Part shown: positions 12,650 through 20,199 of the stretch, in pieces
Numbering within the stretch: position 1 is the stretch's first letter
Layout: the number at the start of each line of letters is the position of its first letter
DNA from: Candidatus Aquidulcis sp.
Lineage (GTDB): Bacteria; Chloroflexota; Anaerolineae; UBA4142
DNA length: 48,653 bases
Direction of reading: 5' to 3'
Assembly (NCBI GenBank): GCA_020723345.1
Contig: DYJA01000048.1
Coordinates: 1-48,653 of the forward strand
Position numbers and translations under genes: made by a program
Notes under the pieces: model-generated
The model's database searches: none
Told to the model about the DNA's origin: nothing
Seen by the model: only the letters and a program-made list of their open reading frames with translations

Positions 12650-15600
12650 TCGATTGCCGTACAGGGAACATCTAGGGCGTCTTTCGGGACTCAGTATGCT
12701 TGTGCTGAGTCTTGTTTTTACCTTCTTTGTTTTAGATTCTGACGCGCGCGCGTTCGCGCAGTCGACGTCGCGCCTGAACGTGATCCAGTCGGACGCGCAT
12801 CGCGTCGTGGTGGAATTGGAACTCGATAGTTATTCGGCGCGCGCGCAGCGCGTCGGCGGAACGATTTATACCGCGCTCTCCGTGCCGGAGTTTGGATCGA
12901 CCGGCGAGCGCGGCAAGCCGCAAATGCCGGTGCGCGGCGCGTTCATCGGCGTTCCGCCCGGCGCGCAACCAACGCTCAAAATTCTCGCGGACGACGTGCG
13001 GAGCGACGCGCTGGCGCGCCCGCCGCTGCCGGTGCCGACCCCGCGCGTCTCTATCGATCCCAGGTCCAGATTTCCGCGCGATCTGGGCGATGCGATCATT
13101 CCCAACGCCGCCGCGTACGCGTCGAATCAGAATTATCCGGCGGACGTCGCGCGGATCACGTCCGTCGGCGATTGGCGCAGCCAGCATTTCGCCGTCGTCG
13201 AATTTCATCCGCTGCAGTACAACGCGGCGTCGTGGCAATTGCTCTTCCATCGCCGCGTGCGCGTCGAGATTACGCTCAGTTATCCGCGCGGCGTGTCGGC
13301 GCAAACGCTGGGCGGCGCGGTGAACGAAGGCGCGTTCGAAACGGTATTCCAAAAGAGCATTCTCAATTACGCGTCGGCGAAAAATTGGCGCGCGCGGAGC
13401 GCGCCCCGGCTGTCCGCGCAACGCGCTTGGGCGCCGTCGTCGACGCAGACGTGGTACAAACTTGGCGTGAACGCGGACGGGATTTATCAGGTGACGTGTT
13501 CGCAACTTCAGAGCGCGGGCGTGAACCCGTTGCCCAATCCCAGCACGTTCCAAATTTTCAAACAAGGTGTTGAGGTCGCGATCAACGTCGTCGGAGCGTG
13601 GAGCGGCGGTTGCGCGTCCGGCGATTACATCGAATTTTTCGGCGAGAAAGCGAACACCAAGTACGCCGACCCGAATGTCTATTGGCTCACGTTTGGCACG
13701 GCGGCAGGCAAACGCATGTTGCCGCGCGACGGAACCGGCAGCGGCGCGGCAACGGCGACGTTTACGGACACGCTGCGCGTTGAAAAAAATTCGATTTACA
13801 TTTCGATGTATCCCGCGCTTGCGGACTATCCATCCCCGGCAAACGAGAACTATGAACATTGGTATTGGGACTATGTGAGCCAGGCGTATGGAAAACCGTC
13901 GGCGGATTTTCCATTCGCACTAAACTATCTCGCGACGGCAAGTGTTTCAGCGACGGTACAGGTCAATCTCGTCGGTTACCAACCGGCGAATGAGTCGGTG
14001 CCGGTTGGTCATTACACGCGCGTCTACATCAACAGCCACCCTGATCCGATTGGCGAAATTACGTGGAGTGGTTCGGTCACGCAAGCGGTGACCTTTGCGT
14101 TTCCGCAATCGTATTTGAATGTCGGAGCGAACACGATTCGGGTCAACGAGCCGAATTCAACTTCGGGCGATCTGATCTACGTGGATAGTTTCAATCTGAG
14201 ATACACGCGTCCCTTTTCCGCGAGCAACGACGCGCTGCGTTTCAGGCAATCGGCGGCGGGACCCTGGCAGTACCAACTTACCGGCTTTACAAGTTCAAAC
14301 ATCGAACTGTTCGACATCACCGATCCATCCAACGTCGCGTCGATCAACGGAACGATCACTCCGGGGTCGCCGTACTCGACGCTCCAGTTTGCCGACGCCA
14401 GCGCGCCGCCGCGCGAGTACATCGCGCTCACGACCGCGCAGCGCAAAACGCCGACGCTCGCGCTCGATGCCGCGTCCAATTTGCGGAGCGGGAACAATCG
14501 CGCCGATTATCTCATCATCGCGCACGGCGATTTTGTCGCGACGGTTCAAGCGTTGCGAACATTTCGCGAGACGCAACAGTTGTATTCCCAGGTCGTCAAC
14601 GTGCAGGACGTGTACGACGAGTTCAACTATGGCGTGGTCGATCCGCAAGCGATCCGCGATTTTCTCGCGTACGCCTACGCCAACTGGACCGGCGGCGGAC
14701 AATGGTCGCCGCCGTCGTACGTCTTGCTCGTCGGCGATGGGACGTACGATCCCAAAGAATATTGCGCGACCGGCTGTTGGTACACGACGCCGCGCACGCT
14801 GATTCCGCCATTTCTTCGGATGGTCGATCCGTGGCTTGGGGAAACGGCAAGCGATAATCGTTTCGTCGCGTTCTTCGATGGCGCCGGCAATTTGATGCCG
14901 CAAATGCACATCGGTCGCTTGCCCGCGAACAATGTGAGCGAAGCGAGCGCGATGGTGACCAAGATTTTGAATTACGAACAGAGTACGCCCGGCGGCGCGT
15001 GGCGTTCGACCGTTTCGTTCGTCGCGGATTCCAAGTACAAAGCGGATGGCAATATTGATGAAGCCGGAGATTTCTGGGCGGCGTCGGACGAACTGTACGA
15101 CAATGTGCTTTACACACCCGCGTCTCTCGCGAAAGAACGGATCTATTACAACCTTTGTCCGGCGTGTCCCGCGCCATATCCGACGTACACCACGGCGACG
15201 GACGCCGAGAACGCGATCAACTCGGCGATCAATACCGGACGCGTGATCGTCAACTATGTTGGTCACGGAAGTTATATTCAGTGGAGTAACTATCCGGCGA
15301 TTTTCAGTACAGCCGATGTGCCTGGGTTGGGCAACGGCAACAAACTCCCGGTGATGTTGGAAATGACGTGCATGACCGGCTATTTTCACGAGCCGAGTAC
15401 GTCGAGTCTTGCCGAAACGAATGTCCGCGCGGCGGGCAAGGGCGCGCTCGCGAGTTGGGCGCCGACCGGCTGGGGCTTGGTGAACGGGCACAGTCTGCTC
15501 CACAAAGGTTTTCTCGACGCGGTGATGAATCAAAGCGTGCGCCAATTGGGTCCCGCGACGACGTTGGGCAAAGCGTATCTCTGGGCGAATAGCACCGGCT

Positions 15601-15704
15601 TTCGCGATTTGATCGATACGTACGCGTTGCTCGGCGATCCGGCTTCGCGCATGCAGATCGAATTTCGCGGCACGCACTTTTTCCCATTTATTCGACGACA
15701 GTGA
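12636..15704 (+). CDS. C25 family (gingipain-type) cysteine peptidase, secreted
   Basis: 1022 residues. The signal peptide (LSMLVLSLVFTFFVLDSDARAFA) is followed by a propeptide-like region, a domain starting WYKLGVNADGIYQVT shared with the peptidase at 17291, a beta-rich domain and the C-terminal caspase-like domain. The catalytic dyad is visible as His in NYVGHGSY (codon 15264-15266) and Cys in EMTCMTGYF (codon 15369-15371). C25 peptidases cleave after Arg or Lys or act as sortase-like transpeptidases (PorU). The Bacteroidetes type 9 secretion C-terminal domain is absent, so export should be by the Sec system. ATG 12636 overlaps the lipoprotein gene. Confidence 0.88.
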   Translation: MKGNDRLPYREHLGRLSGLSMLVLSLVFTFFVLDSDARAFAQSTSRLNVIQSDAHRVVVELELDSYSARAQRVGGTIYTALSVPEFGSTGERGKPQMPVRGAFIGVPPGAQPTLKILADDVRSDALARPPLPVPTPRVSIDPRSRFPRDLGDAIIPNAAAYASNQNYPADVARITSVGDWRSQHFAVVEFHPLQYNAASWQLLFHRRVRVEITLSYPRGVSAQTLGGAVNEGAFETVFQKSILNYASAKNWRARSAPRLSAQRAWAPSSTQTWYKLGVNADGIYQVTCSQLQSAGVNPLPNPSTFQIFKQGVEVAINVVGAWSGGCASGDYIEFFGEKANTKYADPNVYWLTFGTAAGKRMLPRDGTGSGAATATFTDTLRVEKNSIYISMYPALADYPSPANENYEHWYWDYVSQAYGKPSADFPFALNYLATASVSATVQVNLVGYQPANESVPVGHYTRVYINSHPDPIGEITWSGSVTQAVTFAFPQSYLNVGANTIRVNEPNSTSGDLIYVDSFNLRYTRPFSASNDALRFRQSAAGPWQYQLTGFTSSNIELFDITDPSNVASINGTITPGSPYSTLQFADASAPPREYIALTTAQRKTPTLALDAASNLRSGNNRADYLIIAHGDFVATVQALRTFRETQQLYSQVVNVQDVYDEFNYGVVDPQAIRDFLAYAYANWTGGGQWSPPSYVLLVGDGTYDPKEYCATGCWYTTPRTLIPPFLRMVDPWLGETASDNRFVAFFDGAGNLMPQMHIGRLPANNVSEASAMVTKILNYEQSTPGGAWRSTVSFVADSKYKADGNIDEAGDFWAASDELYDNVLYTPASLAKERIYYNLCPACPAPYPTYTTATDAENAINSAINTGRVIVNYVGHGSYIQWSNYPAIFSTADVPGLGNGNKLPVMLEMTCMTGYFHEPSTSSLAETNVRAAGKGALASWAPTGWGLVNGHSLLHKGFLDAVMNQSVRQLGPATTLGKAYLWANSTGFRDLIDTYALLGDPASRMQIEFRGTHFFPFIRRQ

Positions 15705-15712
15705 TCTATGAT

Positions 15713-15770
15713 CCTTGCGAAGGTTTCCTTCGACTCCGCGCGGCTTCGCTCAGGACGAACTTTCGCAAGG
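15713..15770. repeat. 58-bp element with imperfect terminal inverted repeats (family C)
   Basis: CCTTGCGAAGGTT at the left end and AACTTTCGCAAGG at the right end are inverted with one mismatch. The middle holds the CCTTCGACTCCGC...GCTCAGGA motif seen again at 28894 and 29981. It fills the gap between the peptidase and the signal peptidase gene. Confidence 0.75.
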
Positions 15771-15786
15771 TTGTGCAGTGACGACA

Positions 15787-16320
15787 ATGAGTATGGTGAC
15801 CGATTCAGTTCGCGCCAAGAAGGATGCCGTCGACGCGCTGGCGGACGATTCGCTCCGGGCGGGGCAAGCGATCAACTTGACGCTCACGACGCCGAGCATG
15901 TTACCAACTTTGCAACCGGGCGATCAAGTGATCGTGCGCGGCGCGCGCGCAGACGAACTGCGTCTCGGCGACATCGTGCTGATCCAGGCGGGCGCGGCGC
16001 GGATCGCGCACCGGCTGATCGGCTGGCGGCGCGTCGACGACGTCGCGTGTCTGGTGACCAAAGGCGACCACGCGCCGGTCGCGGACGCGATTTGCCTGCC
16101 GACCGATTTGTGTGGTATTATTATAGCGGCGCAACGTGGTGAGCGTCGGCTGAATTTTCAATCGGCGGGCGCGCGCGGCGTGAATCGGCTGCTCGCATTC
16201 TTCTCGCGCGGCGAAGATGTCATTTTTCGCGCGCCGCCCAGTTTGCTCCGACGAATTGTGTTGAAGGGTGTACGCGTTTTCTTGCGCGCGGGTGTGTTGT
16301 TGTTGGATCGGTTAGTTTAG
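15787..16320 (+). CDS. Signal peptidase-like S24/S26 protease (SipW-like)
   Basis: A 177-residue protein. Catalytic Ser37 lies in TPSMLPTLQPGD, and His75 in ARIAHRLIG replaces the bacterial Lys, as in the archaeal/ER-type (SipW) signal peptidases. TKGDHAPVAD (about 91-100) matches the conserved Asp region. No N-terminal transmembrane helix is present; the C-terminus is amphipathic (FLRAGVLLLDRLV). SipW-type enzymes process special exported proteins rather than the bulk secretome. S24/S26 proteins also occur beside HprK/PqqD RiPP genes. Its place between two FN3/C25 pairs suggests it matures those proteins or the RiPP product. ATG 15787 was chosen because the earlier frame is encoded by a repeat; ATG 15793 is also possible. 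Confidence 0.85.
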   Translation: MSMVTDSVRAKKDAVDALADDSLRAGQAINLTLTTPSMLPTLQPGDQVIVRGARADELRLGDIVLIQAGAARIAHRLIGWRRVDDVACLVTKGDHAPVADAICLPTDLCGIIIAAQRGERRLNFQSAGARGVNRLLAFFSRGEDVIFRAPPSLLRRIVLKGVRVFLRAGVLLLDRLV

Positions 16321-16331
16321 GAGACGACCGC

Positions 16332-17189
16332 ATGAACGGATCGCGGCGACTTGCAGTGAAACAATCTCTGGCGTGCTTGGTGTTGGCGGCGCTGTTGCTG
16401 CTCGGTTACGCGCGCGTATCGGCGGCGGTCACCATTTCGTCTTTCGGCGCGCAGGCGCAGGGTAGCGCAATCCAAATCAATTGGACGACGGCGAGCGAAA
16501 TCAGCAATGTCGGCTTTCACATTTTGCGGAGTACGTCTTCGGGCGGCAGTTACGCGCAGATCAACGCGAGCATCATTCCGAGCAAATGTATCGGCTGCGT
16601 CGCGGGCGCGAGTTATTCTTTCACCGACTCGGCGGTTTCGTCCGGGCAAACCTATTACTACAAACTTCAAAGTGTGAGCAGCAGCGGCGGCACGCAACTT
16701 TTCGGACCTCAATCTGCGAGCATTGTCGGAGCGACTCCCACGCCGACGACCAAGCCGCACGCGACCGCAACTTCCGTCGCGCCCCCCGCGACGCAACCGG
16801 TTGCGTCTACCGCGACGAATACGCCCGTCAAAACTTCCGCGCTGCCAACCGCGACGAGCACGCGCGCGCCAATTGTCTCGTCCGCTGCCGCGCCAACCGC
16901 GATGTCGACGCGCGTCGCGATCTGGATCGGTCCCACCGCGTCGCCCGCGCCCGGCGCGAACAATGCTGCCCCGCCCGCGTCTCAAGTTGCCGTTGCGATC
17001 AAATCAACGCCGCCGGAATCGGATGAAGAGCCAGTGATGGAAACTGCCGCGCCTGCCGAGCAATCTTTCGACGCGCGCCGCGCGATCGGCATCGGCGTTT
17101 CGCTGCTCGCCAGCGTTTTGTTGATCGGCTCCATCGGGCTGGGTGCGGCGTCGCTCTATTTCTTCTTGTGCGCTTTTTTGCGCCGATGA
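16332..17189 (+). CDS. FN3-like surface protein with Thr/Pro stalk and C-terminal anchor
   Basis: 285 residues. A signal peptide (ACLVLAALLLLGYARVSA) precedes one FN3-like domain (about 33-130) of the same type as the lipoprotein at 12176. A 100-residue Ala/Thr/Pro-rich stalk, a hydrophobic helix (IGIGVSLLASVLLIGSIGLG) and a terminal RR follow. The domain contains a CIGC pair absent from the paralogue. The layout is that of a wall-spanning protein exposing the FN3 domain. It starts 12 bp after the signal peptidase gene and is followed by the second C25 gene, repeating the FN3-then-C25 order seen at 12176. Confidence 0.8.
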   Translation: MNGSRRLAVKQSLACLVLAALLLLGYARVSAAVTISSFGAQAQGSAIQINWTTASEISNVGFHILRSTSSGGSYAQINASIIPSKCIGCVAGASYSFTDSAVSSGQTYYYKLQSVSSSGGTQLFGPQSASIVGATPTPTTKPHATATSVAPPATQPVASTATNTPVKTSALPTATSTRAPIVSSAAAPTAMSTRVAIWIGPTASPAPGANNAAPPASQVAVAIKSTPPESDEEPVMETAAPAEQSFDARRAIGIGVSLLASVLLIGSIGLGAASLYFFLCAFLRR

Positions 17190-17216
17190 ATTCCTCCGCC
17201 GCGCGTATTTCCCTTT

Positions 17217-17295
17217 GTCATTTCGAGCGGAGCGAGAAATCCCGATTCTCCCCTAGTCGAGATTTCTCGCCGCACAAACCGCTCCTCGAAATGAC
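17217..17295. repeat. 79-bp nested inverted-repeat element (family D)
   Basis: The ends GTCATTTCGAG and CTCGAAATGAC are a perfect 11-bp inverted pair; inside, CGAGAAATC and GATTTCTCG form a second pair. Its right end contains the ATG at 17291 used by the next gene. Confidence 0.8.
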
Positions 17296-19357
17296 GATTT
17301 TGTTTGCGAAACTGGGTCTCCTGCTGTTCCTCCTCGCGGGTTGCGCGTCCGCGCCGGTTTCGACCGCGCGCTTGAAACTCCTCGTCTCCGCCGACGGACT
17401 GTACCGCGTGCGCGCTGCCGAATTGCAGCGCGCCGGTTTGCCGCGCGACAATGTCGACCTGACGACGCTTCAACTTTTCCTGGGCGACCGCGAGATCGCG
17501 ATCCGCGTTCTCGGCGACGCGAAAGATTTCTCCATCGAATTTTACGGACAGGCAAGCGCGTCGCCGTACTCCGCGTTCAACGCGTACTGGTTGCAGTGGG
17601 GCGTCGCCAACGGAAAACGCATGCGCGAAATTTCCGCGCTGCCCGCGACCGATCCGCCGCAGCGATCATTTCAAGAAACCATCCGCGCGACGCAACCGAC
17701 GCTGTACCTCGCGCAAGCCGACGATCATTGGTATTGGCACGCGCTCACCGCGCCGATCACGACGACGATCGCGCTGACGTTGCCCGCCGCGCTTGCCGCG
17801 CCCGCGCGGTTGCAGTTGAATCTTTGGGGAAACACGCAAGATGTCGCCGCGCCCGATCATCATCTCCGCGTTTTCTTCAACGACGCGCGCGTCGCGGATG
17901 AAACCTGGGACGGTCAAGGCGCGCATCCGATTGTCGCGAATATTCCGGCGAACGCAATGCGCGCCGGGGAAAATGTGTTGCGCCTCGTCGCGCCCGGCGA
18001 CACGCGCGCCAAAGCCGACGTCGTTCTGCTCAGTTCGGTCGAGGTTGCGTACACGCGCCAACTCGTCGCGCAAAAAGAGAACATTCGCTTCGACGGCGCG
18101 GCGGGATCGTACCGCGTCGAAGGATTTTCCGGCGGCGCGCCCGATCTGTTCGACATTACGGATCCCGGCGAGCCGATGCGCGTTGTCAACGCGGCGTTCG
18201 CTTCCGGCGCGCTCACTTTTCGCGCGGATGCGCCGCGCCGTTGGCTGGCGATTGGCGCAAGCGCGCGGCAATCCGTTGCGCGGATCGCGCCGATGCTGAC
18301 ACTCCCGCCGACCGCGAACGCCGATTACGTGGTCATCACGCATCCCGATTTTGTCGACGCGCTGGAACCGCTCGTCAAATGGCGCGCGCAGCGCGGACTC
18401 AAGCCCGTCGTCGTCACGACGAGCGCGATTTACGACGCGTTCGGGTACGGCGCGGAATCGCCGCTCGCGCTCCGCGCGTTTCTGGATTCGCTGCAACCCA
18501 AGCCGCGCTTTGTGTTGTTGGTCGGCAAAGCAAGTTACGATTATCGCGATTACTTGAACGCGCCGAACAAAAATCTGACGCCAACTTTTTTGGTGAACAC
18601 GCCACATCTCAATCAAGTCGCGAGCGACAATCGGTTTGCGGCGGCGAGCGCGGCGGACGCGCGTCCGGTGTTCGCGGTGGGACGCATCCCTGCGAAAACG
18701 AAAGAGCAGGTCGCGCGCGTCGTCAACAAAATCATCGCGTTCGAATCGGGGCAGCGCGGCGCGGATTGGCGCAATCGCGCGATCTTTATCGCGGATGATA
18801 AAGAGCCATCATTTGTGGCAATGGCGGATGCGTTGGCGCAGGCGCTGCCGCCGCCCATCGCCGCGCAGAAGATTTACTTGGCGATGCGCCAGGGCGATGT
18901 CAATGCGACACGCGCGGAAATCGTCGCGCGGTGGAACGCAGGCGCGCGGTGGATCACGTACATCGGGCACGGCTCGCTCGATACGTGGGCGGAGGGTCCG
19001 CTGTTCAGCGCGGTGAATCTGGGTGAACTCAAAAACGCGGAGCGTCTGCCGATTCTTTTCACGCCGACTTGCCTCGACGGTTTTTTTTATCACCCGCAAA
19101 AAGATTCGCTCGCGGAGGAGTTGCTGTTCAAGCACGACGGCGGCATCGTCGCCGGCATCGTGCCGACGGGACTCTCGTTGCCGCCGGATCAGCAGACGTT
19201 GATGCGCGCACTCTTCGACGAGTTGTTCGCGCAGCGCGCGCCCACCCTCGGCGAAGCGTTGACGCGCGCGAAGCAAAAGATGGATGTCTCCGCCGAGACG
19301 TTGCGTGAAGTCGTGGAGACGTTTGGCTTGTTGGGCGATCCGGCGTTGGAATATTGA
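17291..19357 (+). CDS. C25 family cysteine peptidase, lipoprotein form
   Basis: 688 residues. ATG 17291 begins a short lipoprotein signal (FAKLGLLLFLLAGC; lipobox LAGC). The domain order parallels the C-terminal two thirds of the protein at 12636: LKLLVSADGLYRVRAAEL, a beta-rich region, then the caspase-like domain. His is in TYIGHGSLD (codon 18968-18970) and Cys in TPTCLDGFFY (codon 19070-19072). The long propeptide region of the larger paralogue is missing. Membrane attachment would place it at the outer face of the cytoplasmic membrane. The start codon lies in the terminal bases of a dispersed repeat and no Shine-Dalgarno is visible, so expression may depend on coupling with the gene before it. 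Confidence 0.85.
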   Translation: MTILFAKLGLLLFLLAGCASAPVSTARLKLLVSADGLYRVRAAELQRAGLPRDNVDLTTLQLFLGDREIAIRVLGDAKDFSIEFYGQASASPYSAFNAYWLQWGVANGKRMREISALPATDPPQRSFQETIRATQPTLYLAQADDHWYWHALTAPITTTIALTLPAALAAPARLQLNLWGNTQDVAAPDHHLRVFFNDARVADETWDGQGAHPIVANIPANAMRAGENVLRLVAPGDTRAKADVVLLSSVEVAYTRQLVAQKENIRFDGAAGSYRVEGFSGGAPDLFDITDPGEPMRVVNAAFASGALTFRADAPRRWLAIGASARQSVARIAPMLTLPPTANADYVVITHPDFVDALEPLVKWRAQRGLKPVVVTTSAIYDAFGYGAESPLALRAFLDSLQPKPRFVLLVGKASYDYRDYLNAPNKNLTPTFLVNTPHLNQVASDNRFAAASAADARPVFAVGRIPAKTKEQVARVVNKIIAFESGQRGADWRNRAIFIADDKEPSFVAMADALAQALPPPIAAQKIYLAMRQGDVNATRAEIVARWNAGARWITYIGHGSLDTWAEGPLFSAVNLGELKNAERLPILFTPTCLDGFFYHPQKDSLAEELLFKHDGGIVAGIVPTGLSLPPDQQTLMRALFDELFAQRAPTLGEALTRAKQKMDVSAETLREVVETFGLLGDPALEY

Positions 19358-19393
19358 CCGGTTAGCCGAACTAGATTACAATCCGAGCAAATC

Positions 19394-19425
19394 GAATCGG
19401 GGCGAGGCAAATGCTTCTCCGATTC
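19394..19425 (+). terminator. Weak hairpin after the second C25 gene
   Basis: GAATCGG pairs with CCGATTC across an 18-nt loop. It resembles the terminator at 1735-1769 but has no T tract, so it may only be a partial terminator. Confidence 0.3.
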
Positions 19426-19439
19426 ACAAGGGGAGAGAA

Positions 19440-20093
19440 ATGTTCAAATTAATTTGGTTTTGTGTTCTCGCGCTGATCGCGTTCGTCGGTGTCGGATGCG
19501 CGACGCCGACGCCGACGCCCACCCCCATTCCGCCGCCAACGTTCACGCGCGTTCCAACCGCTACGGCGATCCCGACTGCCACGCCGGTTCCGCCAACGGT
19601 TGCGCCGACGTTCACGCCAGCCCCGCCACCGACCGCGACACGGATACCCACCGCTGTGCCAACTCGGCAATTGTTCCGCCGATCCTGGACGGGTTCGTAT
19701 CTGTTTTATCCGGTGCCTCCGGCGCGCGAGGGCTGCGGTACGCTCGCAATCGAAAACAATCTCGATCTGGATGTGGTCGTCGCGCTCGCCAAGTACTCCG
19801 CGACTGCCACGCGTCCGAATTTTATCGTGGGTGTGTATGTCATCGCGCACCAGTACTATGCGATTTTGAATATCGGCTCCGATAATTTTCTGGGCGAAGT
19901 CTATGTGGCGGCGGGCGAAGATTGGGATCCGGATCTGTCAAAGTTCACGCGCAAGAATCAGTATTTCCGAACTACGGATCGACTGATGTTCTTCGCCAAC
20001 CCAAGTTGTTCCAATTGGACGATCAAACTTGCTCCGGGCTTGGGTCCGGATCTACAGGTGGTTCCGGAAAACCAGTTCCCCAGTTTCCAGTAA
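19440..20093 (+). CDS. Lipoprotein with Pro/Thr linker, unknown function
   Basis: 217 residues; GGGGAGAG ends 3 nt before the ATG. The lipoprotein signal (LALIAFVGVGC) runs straight into a 55-residue Thr/Pro/Ala repeat linker, then a globular domain of about 140 residues with two or three cysteines (REGCGTLAIENN; NPSCSNWTIKL). The globular part looks like a small beta-sandwich; I do not recognise the family. It may be the last gene of the secreted block; a strong terminator follows. Confidence 0.75.
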   Translation: MFKLIWFCVLALIAFVGVGCATPTPTPTPIPPPTFTRVPTATAIPTATPVPPTVAPTFTPAPPPTATRIPTAVPTRQLFRRSWTGSYLFYPVPPAREGCGTLAIENNLDLDVVVALAKYSATATRPNFIVGVYVIAHQYYAILNIGSDNFLGEVYVAAGEDWDPDLSKFTRKNQYFRTTDRLMFFANPSCSNWTIKLAPGLGPDLQVVPENQFPSFQ

Positions 20094-20106
20094 ATCGTGA
20101 TGAAAG

Positions 20107-20150
20107 ACAAGACCTTCCAGGTTGCTGCAACCTGGAAGGTCTTGTTATTT
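20107..20150. terminator. Bidirectional terminator hairpin between convergent genes
   Basis: ACAAGACCTTCCAGGTTG (20107-20124) pairs perfectly with 20128-20145, leaving a 3-nt loop, followed by TATTTTAT. It is related in sequence to the AGACCT...AGGTCT palindromes (family B). Confidence 0.85.
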
Positions 20151-20199
20151 TATCCAATCCATCACCCGTTCGTTCGAATAATCAAATCTCTTATTTCCC

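Noticed and set aside
14295-15677. A 460-codon minus-strand frame
   Set aside because: Antisense of the first C25 peptidase with shadow composition.
17217-17295. Element considered as an insertion sequence or MITE with target duplication
   Set aside because: No transposase and no clear target-site duplication. It was kept only as an inverted-repeat element.
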